A stretch of 64,000 nucleotides of DNA from Megalobrama amblycephala (GCF_018812025.1 NC_063066.1:2179692-2243691), one strand, 5' to 3'; shown: positions 21,800-33,296, counted from the first letter of the stretch. Notes: generated by a model not told the origin, from the letters alone. Translations and numbers: made by a program.

Positions 21800-24263
21800 A
21801 TGGACCCTGCAGCACTAAGAGTTCTTATTGAACAGGAAATCAGGAAGTTAATCCTTCCCTCAGGAATCCCAAAAACTTTGGATGAACTGAGGAAAGCTGT
21901 TAAGGAGGAATTTAATATCACTGATGATTTCTCTCTTCAGTATAAAGATGCTGACTTCAACGACTTCTTTACCCTTACATCCACTGACCAAATTCAGCAC
22001 AAAGATACTATCAAAGTTGTATTCTCTTCTCCCATTGTTCTAACACTGTTTGCAGAAGGTGAAGGAAACCTCAGTGCCAGTACATCACTGTCAGCAGATG
22101 AAGAATCTTCTATTTCTACTGCATGTTCAGTTGATGACGCTGTCCCATGTGAATCCACATTCACTTCTTCTGTAGAAACAGTCATCATTGCCCCCCCACA
22201 AAGTACCACAAGCAGGTTGCCATGGCCTGATGACTTCCCTATCCCATCTTTTTCTCCAGAAGTAGAGATGGTGCTCAAAAAGGCTATGGAGAGTTACAAG
22301 ACAGATGGTAGCCTTCTAAATGTCCAAACTGTGAAGAGGGATATCAATGAGCATTTAGTTAAGGCTATGTACACCTACACAGCATATCCTTCTGGGATGC
22401 AGATTGCAAGTGTGACTGAAGCACTGATCCGAAAATACCCATGTCTGAAGGAACCAGGCTCTTTATCTGGCTTTCATGGCTGGCAAATGAGCCTGAAGTA
22501 CAAGATGGCTGATTACAGAAGACGACTCAGCAAGTTTGGTTGTCCTGAAGTTGCATGCAACACATTGAAAAAGAAGAACCCTGAGGACAGGAAGCCTGCC
22601 AAAAATGTCAAAAAACCTCGTAAGGCAGAAGTGAATTATCTACCACCTTACCCAGCTGGGGAAAATCAGGAAAGTTTGGAACAAGAGAGAGTTGATCTAC
22701 TGACTGAAGTGAAAAAGAGGGACAATACCATTGTGGTCAACGAAAAAATGTCAAAAACCTTTGCTCTCCGAAGACATGAGGTGGTTGAACTTTGTCCCAG
22801 TGTTGCAGAATTCAAAGATCGCTGGCCTGCTCTATTTGACCTTCTCCAGGTAAAAAAATTGTCATGAAACACCATCACAGACAAAAATGTAGTTATGTGC
22901 TGAACATATCCATAGTCAATATTTACCTGTTTTATTTATTTATTTATTTTTTTTCAGATTAATGAAGAATTTAGGAGAATCACCACTCTGCACCTAGAAC
23001 CAAAATTTATGAAGATGTTGGACTTCTACACTCCTAAACTTTTGGCCATATTCACTTGCAGAGGAGGACTACTGGGCCGGACTTTAAAGGAGAAAATTGA
23101 ACCCATGATGCAGGTACTTTCATAACATCAATTATTATTATAAAAAAATTAAAATAATTTGGGTGACGCTAATTTACAAACTTTTGTCACATCAGAATCC
23201 TGATAAAAACATCGACATGATGAGAGACGTTGTCCTCCGTTGCTTGATTTTTTATCTGGGTGAAAAAGAGGATGACCTCATCCAAGAGTACAATGCAAGT
23301 GACTACAATTATTCTATATATTTATGGTGTTTTGAGAAATGTATTTGTACATTGTTTTTATTTAAAAAAAAAATAGAAATGCAACTTAAACAATCTTTTT
23401 TTTTTCAATTAAATTATATAAAGCTAATGTGAAAATATTTAACACAAAATAGATTTTTTGTCAGCCACTATATGAAAAAAGGTAACACTTTATTTTGATG
23501 GTCCACTTTAGACATTCTACTGACTATAAGTAACTGCAACTACATGTTAACTAATCTATTAACCCTAACCTAGCAGTCTACTAATACTCTGAGTTAGTTG
23601 ACATGTAGTTACTTACAGGTAGTAGAATGTCTATAGTGGACCATCAAAATTTAACCCTACCCCTACAATAGTGTCACTAAATGTAATTTTAATTTATTTT
23701 TTTCTTCCTGAATACACCCTCTGACATTGCTGAAACTGTACTTATGTTATTGTGACAGTCTTTGTGGTCCACTGAAACACAATATTTTTATGTGTCAGTG
23801 ATTACAAAGAAAATAAACTATAATGGTTTGCTTGTAGTTGTCTTTTTAAGCTGTTATAAGATTTTTTATTTTTTGAAAGTGTTTGTTTTACAACGTACAC
23901 AAATTAACTTTATAATTATGGACAGACTTCTAATGAGATGGACAAGATAAGAATACTTATTTAATGTTTATTTTACAGTGTGACAATGGAGATATCCTGC
24001 AGCACATAATGAAAATTGCCATCTGCAAGAGGGATTATCAGGAGGATTTCAGCATCATCTTGGAGGGGGTGCAAGTCATGGCTGGCTTGGAAAATCTGGC
24101 AAGAGCCTGTGCTGTTCTTCTTGGACTCACATATGCACTTAACCTCACCTACCCGAAAGAACTTAGGCACACTTTTGAGGCCTTTCAGAAGCTCTTCTTG
24201 GAACTGGATGTTTGCAAGTTTTCACCAAAAATACTAACACTTAAAAACAAACTCATGACTTAG
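21800..24263 (+). CDS. EnSpm second gene, SAMD3-like protein (4 exons, 529 aa)
   Basis: The exons are 21800-22849, 22958-23113, 23196-23294 and 23979-24263, all joined in phase 0 (350+52+33+94 codons and stop). Residues about 1-75 resemble a ubiquitin-like/PB1 fold (FSLQYKDADFNDFFTL). A basic segment near 255-285 (KKKNPEDRKPAKNVKKPRK) may bind nucleic acid or act as a nuclear signal. The C-terminal part resembles the region annotated in fish as 'SAM domain-containing protein 3-like', though I see no SAM domain itself. Intron 3 uses a GC donor (TACAAT|GCAAGT). Its place beside a transposase suggests a transposition accessory factor, possibly a captured host gene. Function is inferred from context. 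Confidence 0.78.
23440..23770. repeat. Small inverted repeat in EnSpm intron 3
   Basis: AACACTTTATTTTGATGGTCCAC... near 23485 is inverted against GTGGACCATCAAAA near 23636, with ACTACATGT motifs inside. This is a small MITE-like hairpin nested in the intron. Confidence 0.55.
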
Positions 24264-24917
24264 ATTGAGACAATGCATTATTACCAAGTTCTGGTGAAAA
24301 GTAAACTGCATTGATTGATGAACGTTTAATATTGTTCTACATACAAGCTTTCAGAAAGTACAAATGTTTTACAAAGTCTTGCTACAAGTTATTCTCAAGT
24401 TTTAGTCCATAATGTGACTTTTCTAACAGAAAAATGTTGCATACAAATTTGTATGCACAAGTTTTACAAAATGATCTTTCTCATGGAAAATGTTGGCATT
24501 TTTTAATTTTATTTTCATATCTTAAAACTGCTGACTTACATTTTATACAGATTTGTTTTATTTGTGCAAAAAAAAGAAAGATTAAAAGCATGTTTGATAA
24601 CAAAAAGTGCATTATGTATTCATTATTATCTTAACCTGAAAAAAACAGTAAATGTTATAATTAAGTAAATTTCATTCATACAAATGAGTAAATTCTGCTT
24701 GATTTATTTGTGAGACAACTTAAATTAAAAAAGCACATTCCACTAATAATATTAAATTCATCATGTGCCATAGGCTAAATAATTTAGGAATTTTTACTTA
24801 ATTTATTTGGGTAAATTTCACTAAAAAAAACAACCTTAAAATCTACTCAAATATAATACGTGTAATATTGTTACCATAATTTTTTTAAGCAGATAGCATG
24901 TAATATTTTTTACAGTG

Positions 24918-25786
24918 TAGGATATTAAGTAAAGATCATGTTCAGTCAGTTGCACCGAATTGAGTTGGAATAGTCTGGCTATTGGACCCAAAGTCCACCC
25001 GTGCCAACAGCGCGTCCGCACCCGACACGAAAATAAACTTTGGCGGGTCCGTCGGGTACCAAAAGCCGAACCAAAAACCAGTTTTCATAGCAGAGGGCTC
25101 TCTGAAATTGTACAGTTTGTCAACTGATAAAATTTTGTAGGCTTTGCATTCACATGTGCACCCCTCGAGCCTGAAACCCCCCACATAACAAATCCCAATT
25201 TAACCCCTGCACTGTAAAAAAAAGTCAAAATAATTTTGGCAGCGGTGGTTGCCAGAATAATTTTGTAAAAAAATACAGAAAAACTGTAAACACATTTACA
25301 GAACACACTGTACATTTTACAGTATAAAACTGTAATTTACAAACAAGAAAATTTCATTGTAAACCAATAAATTCAACAATGCACACTACTACTAAAATCT
25401 GTTTTGTACCTTTAACATATACTGACAACCACCATAATAATGCAGGTGGTACAAGAGAAAGACAAGAATCAGAGTTCATCACAAGTAGCTTTTCCACAAA
25501 CTGAATATACTAATATAAAGAAGGTGCAAACGCAAAAACACCATCATGGTAACCCACAATAAACTTTCATTAAACAACAGAAGATGTAACATAAAACCAT
25601 AATATACATAACTGAAAACAAAAACTACTAAGAAACACGATTATTTAAACAAAATACTTTCAAATGTGGAGTGTCACACAGGGAATTGTGGGAATATCAG
25701 TTTACAGTTTTTGACTGTAAATGATACATTGATTTGTTCTTTTTTACTTCTAAAAATTTTATATAATACAGGAACTTACTCTTACA
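24918..25786. other. EnSpm right flank and unassigned AT-rich DNA
   Basis: The first about 40 bases continue the repeat split by the EnSpm. Near 25211 a CACTGTAAAAAAAAGTC end resembles a second, non-autonomous EnSpm-type terminus; its partner was not identified. 25400-25690 shows no gene. Confidence 0.45.
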
Positions 25787-26340
25787 GAACTGATAAACGG
25801 TTATACTCTAGTATACTTTAGTTGTACAGTACTGGGTGAAGTAATTTGTTTATAGTTGTTATATTAACACAACAACTATATAAATTACCACAACAAATTT
25901 ATTCAAGTAGCTACTTTACTATAGTATGGTTTAAAAGTACTACAGTATTTACTATAATAGTATTTTTGCAATAGGCTATAGATAACATTCCTCTACTTTC
26001 TATATAAAATATCACTCTGCACTGGATATTAAAGGATTAGTCCACTTTTAAATAAACTTTTCCTGATAATTTACTCTCCTCCATGTCATCCAAGATGTTC
26101 ATGTCTTTCTTTCGTCAGTCGAAAAGAAATGAAGGTTTTTGAGGAAAACATTCCAGGATTTTTCTCCATATAGTGGACTTCACTGGGGTTCAACGGGTTG
26201 AAGGTCCAAATGTCAGTTTCAGTGCAGCTTCAAAGAGCTCTACATGATCCCAGACGAGGAATAAGAGTCTTATCTAGAGAAACCATCTGCCATTTTCGAA
26301 AAAAATACAACCGTTTATGCTTTATAAACACAAAATATCG
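25787..26340 (+). repeat. Duplicate of 177-760 with half of the TTAA foldback element
   Basis: Nearly identical to the window start, including the left arm of the foldback MITE from about 26036. The copy stops abruptly near 26340 where unrelated AT-rich sequence begins, so the palindrome's second arm is missing here. Confidence 0.8.
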
Positions 26341-26680
26341 CCTGTAAATAAATAATGTAAATAATATCATTACTAAATGTTCATTCTTGAACATATTAAT
26401 AAATGTTAATTTCAAACATATTTTGGGCTCATTTTAGGCAAGCAATTTAATTTTTAAACAATAGGCTAGCCTAGTTGAGTTAAATAAAACTACCCAATCG
26501 CTGGGTTTGTCCATTTTCAGCTCAACTTGAGTTGTTTTTAACCCAACATTTTTGAGAGTGTAGGTAGTAAATAATACCCAGTAAATGAAAAACAACTCTC
26601 TCTTTATTACTTACACAACGAGACACTTAAGAGATAAATATATTCATATTTTCATAGATCAGTCATGTTTTCAAAAAATG
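26341..26680. other. Spacer with 'AACCCA' MITE fragment
   Basis: About 26460-26560 contains CCAATCGCTGGGTTTGTCCA and ends AACATTTTTGAGAGTGTA, like the right end of the MITE at 53092-53576. No gene. Confidence 0.5.
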
Positions 26681-26980
26681 CGTTTCGATGCTCTTGCATA
26701 TTGTTCCATTTTAGAACGCATCAGTGACGACATGCACTCGCGATCGTCTTCATTAGCGCCAGCAGAATCCTAGAGACAGGATAGATATGAATACAGAATC
26801 TCCGACGAGGGTTTATAGAGGAGTAGAAACACCTGTGAGAGTCGCGAGTCTTCAGAGAAAACTCGCGCCAGTTTAAAGAGAAAAAACGATAAAAGAAGCA
26901 CAGTTTACAGACCATACCGTGTCCCGATTTGACAAATCTACATCGGACATTACTTTGTGTTCCACCTAGGCGGTGTAGAC
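26681..26980 (+). promoter_or_regulatory. Probable 5' region of gene X
   Basis: This block (GTCGCGAGTCTTCAGAGAAA...) directly precedes exon 1 and is repeated before both orphan exon 1 copies (about 41435-41583 and 43055-43183). Conservation in all three copies suggests it contains the promoter and 5'UTR. I saw no TATA box at a fixed distance. Confidence 0.5.
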
Positions 26981-29900
26981 ATGAGCCAGGAGGATCCTGT
27001 AGAGAACAGCTCAACAGGTGAGATCCAAATCACTTTTATAACCGAGACATATCTATACAGAACATGTTCCTTGAGCTCCAGCGTTGAAGTCGCAATAGTC
27101 TTTTAATCCCTATTGTGTCATATATCCGAGTGAAACTGCTTCTCGAACAAGAACAAATGTTGGGCGGGGCTTGATTTTGTCCGTGGGGAATTGATTGGAT
27201 GGTTGTGGTTTGCTATTGGTGGATCTCATGTGAGTGACAGGCTGCCCTGAAGAGATGTTATTCTTTTTTTTTTCTTTTTCTTTTTACTTTTCTCATTTTT
27301 TATTTACACAACAAGCAACATACATACTAACATATCAACACAAACAACAACACAGCCTGCATATACACAGATACTGTGCTTTTTCAACATGTGTACAAAA
27401 AAAAAAAAAGAGAATCACATCAGACAATCAGCAAAACCTGACATCAGCATCGTTTCGTCCACATACAGTTATAATTGGTTTTGGAGATAATTTATGAAAG
27501 GACGCCACATGACAGTGAACTTAGACCCGGAGCCCTTTAAATTAAGTCTTATCTTTTCCAAACTCAAGAATTGTAATACATCTCTGGCCCACTGTTTAAA
27601 AGAAGGAGGAAGGGACTGTTTCCAATTAATCAAAATCAAGCGCCTTGCCAAGAGAGAAGTAAAGGCAATACAGTCCAATTCACTTTTGAACTAAATAAGG
27701 CTGTGTCTGGCACAAATTGAAGAGCTATGGATTCTATATATAGCCTCATTCCATTCCTCGTCCGTCAGGCAGATATTAAGGTCCAGTTGCCAGGAATCTC
27801 TGTGTGCATTAACAGAAATGGATAATAATAATGTAAGTTTTATGTATAAGCTAGAAATGGTGCCTCTTTGCTCTGGGTCATCAGGAAAAAGTTGATCAAT
27901 AGGATTTGGATCGGGGAGGGAAGGAAAAGAGGTTAAAATTCTTACGTGTAAAATCGCGTACCTGTAGATATCTAAAACAATGGGCTTTAGATATTTTAAA
28001 CTGACTTTCTAATTGCGAAAAAGATAAGAAGCAGCCATCAACAAAAAGATCTTTAAAGGTTAAGATACCTTTTTCTTGCCATAGCAAGAATGCCTGATCA
28101 TTCAGAGGCTGAGAGAATCTGTGATTTCTGGCAAGAGATGTGATTCTGATTCAAGGTTACCAGGAACATGAATTTAAAACAGTAGTGATGTGCTCTGAGA
28201 GAAATAATTTACACAGTGGCGACACACAATCAATATTGGAATTTCTTTCAGAACAATTTTTTTTGATGATGAATGATAAAAACACTGGCCAATCAGAATC
28301 CACTCAACTTTTAAGAGCTTGAACATTTAAAGCGACAGAGGCCCTGTCCTAAATGGCACCCTAAACACTCGTGGTCTTCCTACGAGTCCGCACTTTTGTG
28401 GCGTAACGTGGAGCCATAGACTGTAAAAAAGATGAATGACACAATTTTGCTCTCTTCCGTTAAGTGAAGCAGAACAACTCATTATGTTGGTGTGAAATAA
28501 ACAGTTCTGGAAATTAAAGTTAAAGCTCCAATCTCCTCCCGAAGATCCAGAAAAAAGTCTGTTGGTGCTTCAGTGACTACTTAACTCAGAGAAGCTCTCA
28601 ATCATGACGTCAAAACCCGCATTTTTATAGCATCAAATAACTAACTGAAAACAAACTTACTTAAAGAACAAACACTTGAACTAACATCAGCGTGATAAAA
28701 ACTGCCTAAAATGACAGAAATCATCTTTGGAAAAAAATATTTGACGTGTAATTTGACTGTTTCGTTTGTTTCACGTCCCATTAGATTATATGGAGAGGGC
28801 GGGGTTTATGACCTATATTGCATCCACCCACTTGGGGGCGATCGAGACGCTTTAGCTTCACTTTTCAGGACTTGTGTGGCACACTTGGGCGGAGCTCGCT
28901 CTAGTGCTCAGCAAAAGTGTGCAATCGAAGGCGCATATTGACCGCAAAGAGCACCATTCTGAAACCTAAAAATTGACAAACGGGACACCCTACTGTCTCG
29001 TGGACTTAACGGACACGCGGCAGCCATTTTAAGTCCACAAGACCGAAAGTGCATTTGAAAGCCCTGTCCCAAGTGGCACACTTTATAGAACTTTCGGTCT
29101 TGTGGACTTACAATGGCTGCCGCGTGTCCGTTAAGTCCACGAGAGAGTAGGGTGTCCCATTTGTCAATTTTTAGGTTTCAGAAGTGTGCTCGTGAGCGCC
29201 CCCTTTGCTGAGCACTGGTGCGAGCTCCACAGCAGACTTCAACCCGACAGTCTATGGCCCGGTTCCAAATGGCACCCTAAACCCTCACGATCTTCCTCTG
29301 AGTCCGCACTTTCGTGACGTAACGCCACTTTGACTGTCGACTGCGCTCGTGAGCACACTTCTGAAACCTAAAATTGACAAATGGGATACTTTACGTTCTT
29401 GTGGACTCAACGGACAAGCACACATGGCAGCCATTGTAAGTCCACAAGACCGAAAGTGCATAGAAGTGTGCCATTTGGGATGCGGCGAAAATGACGTTAC
29501 ATCACTAAAGTGCGGATTCGTATGAAGATCACAAGTGTTTAGGGTGCCATTTGGGACAGGGCCAGACACAACCACAATCTTATTGTGCATTGCTGTGAAC
29601 GTTAAAGCTATCATTATAGTTATCTTTATAGTATCACCACACTTGAACTTTCGTATGTGAATGCAGAATGTCTTCCTGCACTTAAATGTCAGCGGCGCTC
29701 AAAGACTAGTGTGACCATATGAGTATTATGGTAAAATGTTATTTTCAGTTAATCTGTGGTCAGAGATGTTTCTAAAAGTTGTGCTTTCTTTCATTTTAGA
29801 AAAACGTACAAGTCCCCACAAGACAGGAATCCGTTTATTCTTGCACAGAGCACAGAAGACTGTGGAGAACGGCTTCCTCCACTTCTGCTGCTGCTGCCAG

Positions 29901-30673
29901 GACTCAGTGGAGTGTTTTGTGCCTCCACCTTCTAAGCCACATTACGCAGGTTTAGAGTCCACAGAAACACAGACTGAAGACACTACACCTGGCTCGGACG
30001 TCACGTGCATCTCTGAGCAGCGAACCGAGAGCCTTAGCGTTCAGAGCAGATGTTCGGATTTTGTGTTGCCGGGTGAAGTGCCTGTCGAGATTGTTCTACA
30101 CGAGACCAGAGCCAATATCACTACAATCGACATCACATCCATTGGCGAGGACAATGTAGAGAAGATTGACAAATGCATACATTGGAAGAAGACTCGATCA
30201 TTCTTCCGGAGAGCCCGTGAGGCTCTGAAGCTGCCGTTACTCTGCGGCGGTGTGGACGCGGTGGAGTCTTTGGTGCCTCTAACAGACTCGACAGACTCTA
30301 CAGAAGCTCAGTGTGGCGACTCTACACAAACACTAGACCTTGAGGAGCTGAGCGATGGGACGTTATCCGGTTCGGAAAGCATCCCAGATACGATGCTGCC
30401 AGGTGACGTGGTTTTTGAGCCAGCAGAGGCTTCAGGTATGATGGAGGCCTGGCTTGTGGAGATCATTTAATTTGAGGTCAGAAATGTTCCTAATAATTGT
30501 GTTATCTGCTCTTCTTTGTTTTAGAAAAACCTACAGAATGGTCTGTGAAGGAAAGGATCTGTTATTGCCTTAAAAAAGCTTGGACAGGTATAAAGCAGCA
30601 CTTCCTCTTCTGTGGGATCACCTGTGCCAGATACCTCAGACTAACAGCCGACTCGATCTGCAAGTGGCGCTAA
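26981..30673 (+). CDS. Gene X: unrecognised three-exon gene of repeated basic/Cys modules
   Basis: The exons are 26981-27017 (MSQEDPVENSST), 29800-30435 and 30525-30673. All junctions are phase 1, with the split codon giving Glu-Lys, and total 822 nt (273 aa). I do not recognise the family. The protein contains three similar modules of about 35 residues: one after exon 2 start (IRLFLHRAQK...FCCCC), one mid-exon 2 (WKKTRSFFRRAREALKLPLL) and one forming exon 3 (KERICYCLKKAWTGIKQH). Each has an amphipathic basic helix followed by hydrophobic/Cys residues. Acidic Ser/Thr linkers end in LPGEVPVEI and LPGDVVFEP. Exons 2 and 3 start with the same text (AAAAACxTACA), and their preceding intron ends are also alike, so exon duplication built the gene. 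There is no signal peptide. If intron 2 is retained, the frame stops at 30470. An L1 and a foldback element fill intron 1. Function unknown. Confidence 0.65.
27264..28132 (-). mobile_element. 5'-truncated L1-like LINE in gene X intron 1
   Basis: Reading on the minus strand, the segment encodes the C-terminal end of an L1/Tx1-type ORF2 (WQEKGILTFKDLFVDG, then SLPPSFKQWARDVLQF and WRPFINYLQNQL, in shifting frames), with a poly(A) tail visible as poly(T) from 27264. The target duplications AAGAGATGTTATTC (27250-27263) and AAGAGATGTGATTC (28133-28146) differ at one base. The paralogous site near 43505-43545 lacks the insertion. This is a dead copy. Confidence 0.87.
28340..29563. mobile_element. 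1.2-kb foldback element in gene X intron 1
   Basis: The ends GGCCCTGTCCTAAATGGCAC and the inverse (GTGCCATTTGGGACAGGGCC-like) are flanked by AGA on both sides (28337-28339, 29564-29566), a possible 3-base duplication. It contains nested inverted segments, for example the hairpin 29020-29110 around AAGTCCACAAGACCGAAAGT, and a second internal copy of the end near 29258. A related partial copy at 43746-44090 has the same left flank. There is no coding capacity. Confidence 0.7.
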
Positions 30674-30724
30674 TGCTAATGATGAGCATTATTCAACTGT
30701 CGTGGTTTGAGCATGCCCAAAAAT

Positions 30725-30730
30725 AATAAA
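30725..30730 (+). terminator. Candidate poly(A) signal of gene X
   Basis: AATAAA lies 52 bases after the gene X stop codon, consistent with 30673 being the true end. Confidence 0.55.
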
Positions 30731-32100
30731 TTATAATGGCATCATTTACTTTACAGCAAAAACATCCTGATTCCTGAAAGAGCTTGTGTATTTTGTACTA
30801 ATCCTAAACTGAGTGAAAGAATATCACAGGGTATCATAATCTGAACTTTTAAAATAGAATTACAGGCATTCTTTTTAAAGACCAAAAAGTGCCTTCAATT
30901 TTGCATTATGTGTAACGCAGTTCTAAAGACTATCTATAATGTTCTTGTGGTAATATAAATATAATGACTATAAAAAAGAGTAAAAGACAGTCAATGTGAT
31001 GAACGGGAAACTCAAGCCTCTCACGTGAGCGCGTCACACCAGAACTAGAAGAGCTCAGACCAGTCCTAAAAGGTGCAGTAAGCAATTTCTGAGAAAAACT
31101 GTTGATATTTAAAAATAAACCCAAACAAACACACCCCTCATTGCTTTGCCCCCAAAATGCATGAACATGCAATGCAGGAGTGGATGTCTCGTTATCATAG
31201 CTGAATTGAAGCAAACTAATAGGCTTGTTTGAGATGAGCAAATTCTGCGCAGAACCAATCACCGGTGATCACCGCGAGATGCATGCTGGTTAGAAATGTG
31301 TCAGAGGGTGGGCCGCCTTGCTCTGATGTCATGCCGACGTGTGTCAAAAACCTCTCGCGAGGGCGAGGCGGACGTGTCGGATTCTGCATTCGAGCGCAGT
31401 TGCTCTCCACCGACTGCGCTGACCAAAAGCACGATGGGAAACGGCTTGCTGTTGCTGAAGTATTGATCTGATTTAAAATGTTTGATTTTAAAACTCTAAT
31501 ATCATGTTTTTATGTGTAAAAATAATGTGTGAATATTCCCAAACTCTCTGACACAGTGATCTCTCTATGGGTTATGTGAACGTTGTCATTTATAAAAAAA
31601 AATATATATAAAAACATATCTATAATTAAAGTAAAAATGATTGATATACACATCTTTCGAATGGAAATAAACAACAAGTACTCTGGGTGTATTGTTCGTT
31701 ATGTTTATTTTCATATAAAAGCAACAGAACTTAAATTACATCCAGTTTATCAGCAACACAACGCACGAGTGTGAGTCCCGCGATATCTGCATTTGATCTC
31801 GTAAGTAGGTTCTGATCCACTACAAGAACAGAGCCGTCTTGCCTGCACTTTTTTCACTCCTCCCCTCACTGCAGCCGCTTACTCTCGGCTGAACTTCAGG
31901 CGAGGCTAGGCGCATCTCAAACAAGCCTATTGCTTCATGACAAATAAAGACAAGAAAAAAAAAAAGAAAAAAAGAACATCTCTCTTTCTAAAGTTTTTCT
32001 TCAAATCACCCTCTTTCACTCTCTGCACGCCCCCTACTGCTGATTGACTCACTCTCTCTCCTCCCCCATCATAAGTGGACACGCCCCCTACTGCTGATTG
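30731..32100. other. Intergenic repeats between gene X and SPINK B
   Basis: No gene. An inverted pair, about 31207-31238 and 31911-31940 (AATAGGCTTGTTTGAGATG and inverse), delimits a probable MITE of about 730 bases with a CpG-rich core at 31260-31450. A short tandem duplication (CACGCCCCCTACTGCTGATTG) lies at about 32025-32115. Confidence 0.5.
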
Positions 32101-32401
32101 GCTCTCTCCTCCCCCATCATGTTTTAAATATGACCCTTCTTCCTTAATACACTTGAAAATGTTCTGGTACTACACTGTCTTTATATCTGCTTGATCATTC
32201 TCCATCAGCGCCCGTTTCCAACTGATGACTTTGAGTCTACCTGAAAATGAATCTAACAGGGTGTCAAAAGCTCACACACCCTTAATGATATTCTGCTCTC
32301 TAGATATGATCCGTGTGAATCCTTCAAAGTAAATCTTCACCTATTTTATCTCGTCTTTCCAAGATTCAAGGGAGAAAACAGAACAGCTTCAATATGCAGC
32401 A

Positions 32402-32407
32402 TTTATT
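32402..32407 (-). terminator. Poly(A) signal of SPINK B
   Basis: AATAAA on the minus strand, about 112 bases past the stop codon; same position as in loci A and C. Confidence 0.55.
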
Positions 32408-32518
32408 TAAGGATTAAACCGTTACACATTCAGGTTATAATGAATGAGACACAATAATACTGAGTAAAGGTCTGTCAAGCTGAATTATGCTGCCATTCCT
32501 GTGTCACTCCTGCACATC

Positions 32519-33249
32519 TTAATCACATTTGCCATCCTTCACGATAAAGATTTCAGTTCCTGATTCCCTAAAAAAAGAGAGAGAAATTAAATTAAAGTCT
32601 GAAAGTGATTCTAAACTGTTTTTAAACCTAAAGCACTTTGTTTTAAACTCACTGGTTTGCAACAAACAGCATGCATGTACTGCTGTATGTTATTCCATCA
32701 GATCCACACACGGGTGAATAGTCCATCGGGCACACGATAAGCTCAGGTTCAGGCTGGTCACAAAAAGAAAACAACATTGAGTTATTTGAACATGGAGGGA
32801 AGTAATTCTACAGTCTTTATTTACTCACCTCTCTCACTGCATCAGATACGGCCACTGTTTGTGTCAAGAAGGAAAAACAAGGATTAAAGTTTATCATGAT
32901 ATGGCAAGAGGAAATAACTTGTTTTGCCCATACAATGAAACTCAATGTTGTTTTGTTGGACAAAAACAAAATTTCAGTCATTTTTTAGTGAACCATCCCT
33001 TAAATCAAACTTAAAAATGTCTGAACGTGATTTAAATCTTACACATTTTTTATTTGTCCTACTTTAGCAAAAGTGAATTAAGACTTTATTGAAACAATGA
33101 AACTCTTCATTATGAAGCAAAACTATCAGCATCAGTGTATATCGCAGGTTCTCACGTGACAAATGATCCTAATATCAGTTTTAGTGAATGAAATCATGAT
33201 ATTACTCACCTAGGACACAGAGAAGGACGATGACTCCACGTGTAAACAT
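32519..33249 (-). CDS. SPINK locus B, single Kazal cassette lacking Cys1 and Cys5
   Basis: The exons are 33210-33249 ([13 protein letters not shown]), 32829-32854, 32653-32753 and 32519-32567; 216 nt in total (71 aa and stop). The cassette begins [20 protein letters not shown], so the usual first cysteine (PDC in sister cassettes) is gone, and CMLF replaces the CxLC motif, removing Cys5. In Kazal folds Cys1 pairs with Cys5, so one complete disulfide has been lost while Cys2-Cys4 and Cys3-Cys6 remain. The P1 position is Met. A TAA directly after Cys6 removes the usual six-residue tail. Intron 1 is only about 355 bases. It may be a functional two-disulfide inhibitor or an early pseudogene; all splice sites are good. 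Confidence 0.8.
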
Positions 33250-33296
33250 TGTTCCAGACTTGAGAGTGAACTCACTAAAACTGACAATATAATCCA

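Larger units (their letters stand above)
17128..24917 (+). mobile_element. Apparently complete CMC-EnSpm (CACTA-type) transposon, 7.8 kb
   Basis: The ends are CACTGTAAAAAAT and its inverse ATTTTTTACAGTG, the CACTG terminus of animal EnSpm elements, with a 2-base TA duplication (17126-17127, 24918-24919). Two plus-strand genes lie inside: an 895-aa zinc-finger DDE transposase (18860-21547) and a four-exon, 529-aa SAMD3-like protein (21800-24263). Both are open throughout with consistent splice sites. AT-rich subterminal regions on both sides carry repeated AAT/ATTT motifs where transposase could bind. It has inserted into an older repeat. Intact reading frames suggest it is young and perhaps still autonomous. 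Confidence 0.88.

Noticed and set aside
29736..29799. In-frame ATG upstream of gene X exon 2 as the true start
   Set aside because: The segment is intron (it ends in a TTTCATTTTAG acceptor), it resembles the end of intron 2, and exon 1 joins in the same phase.
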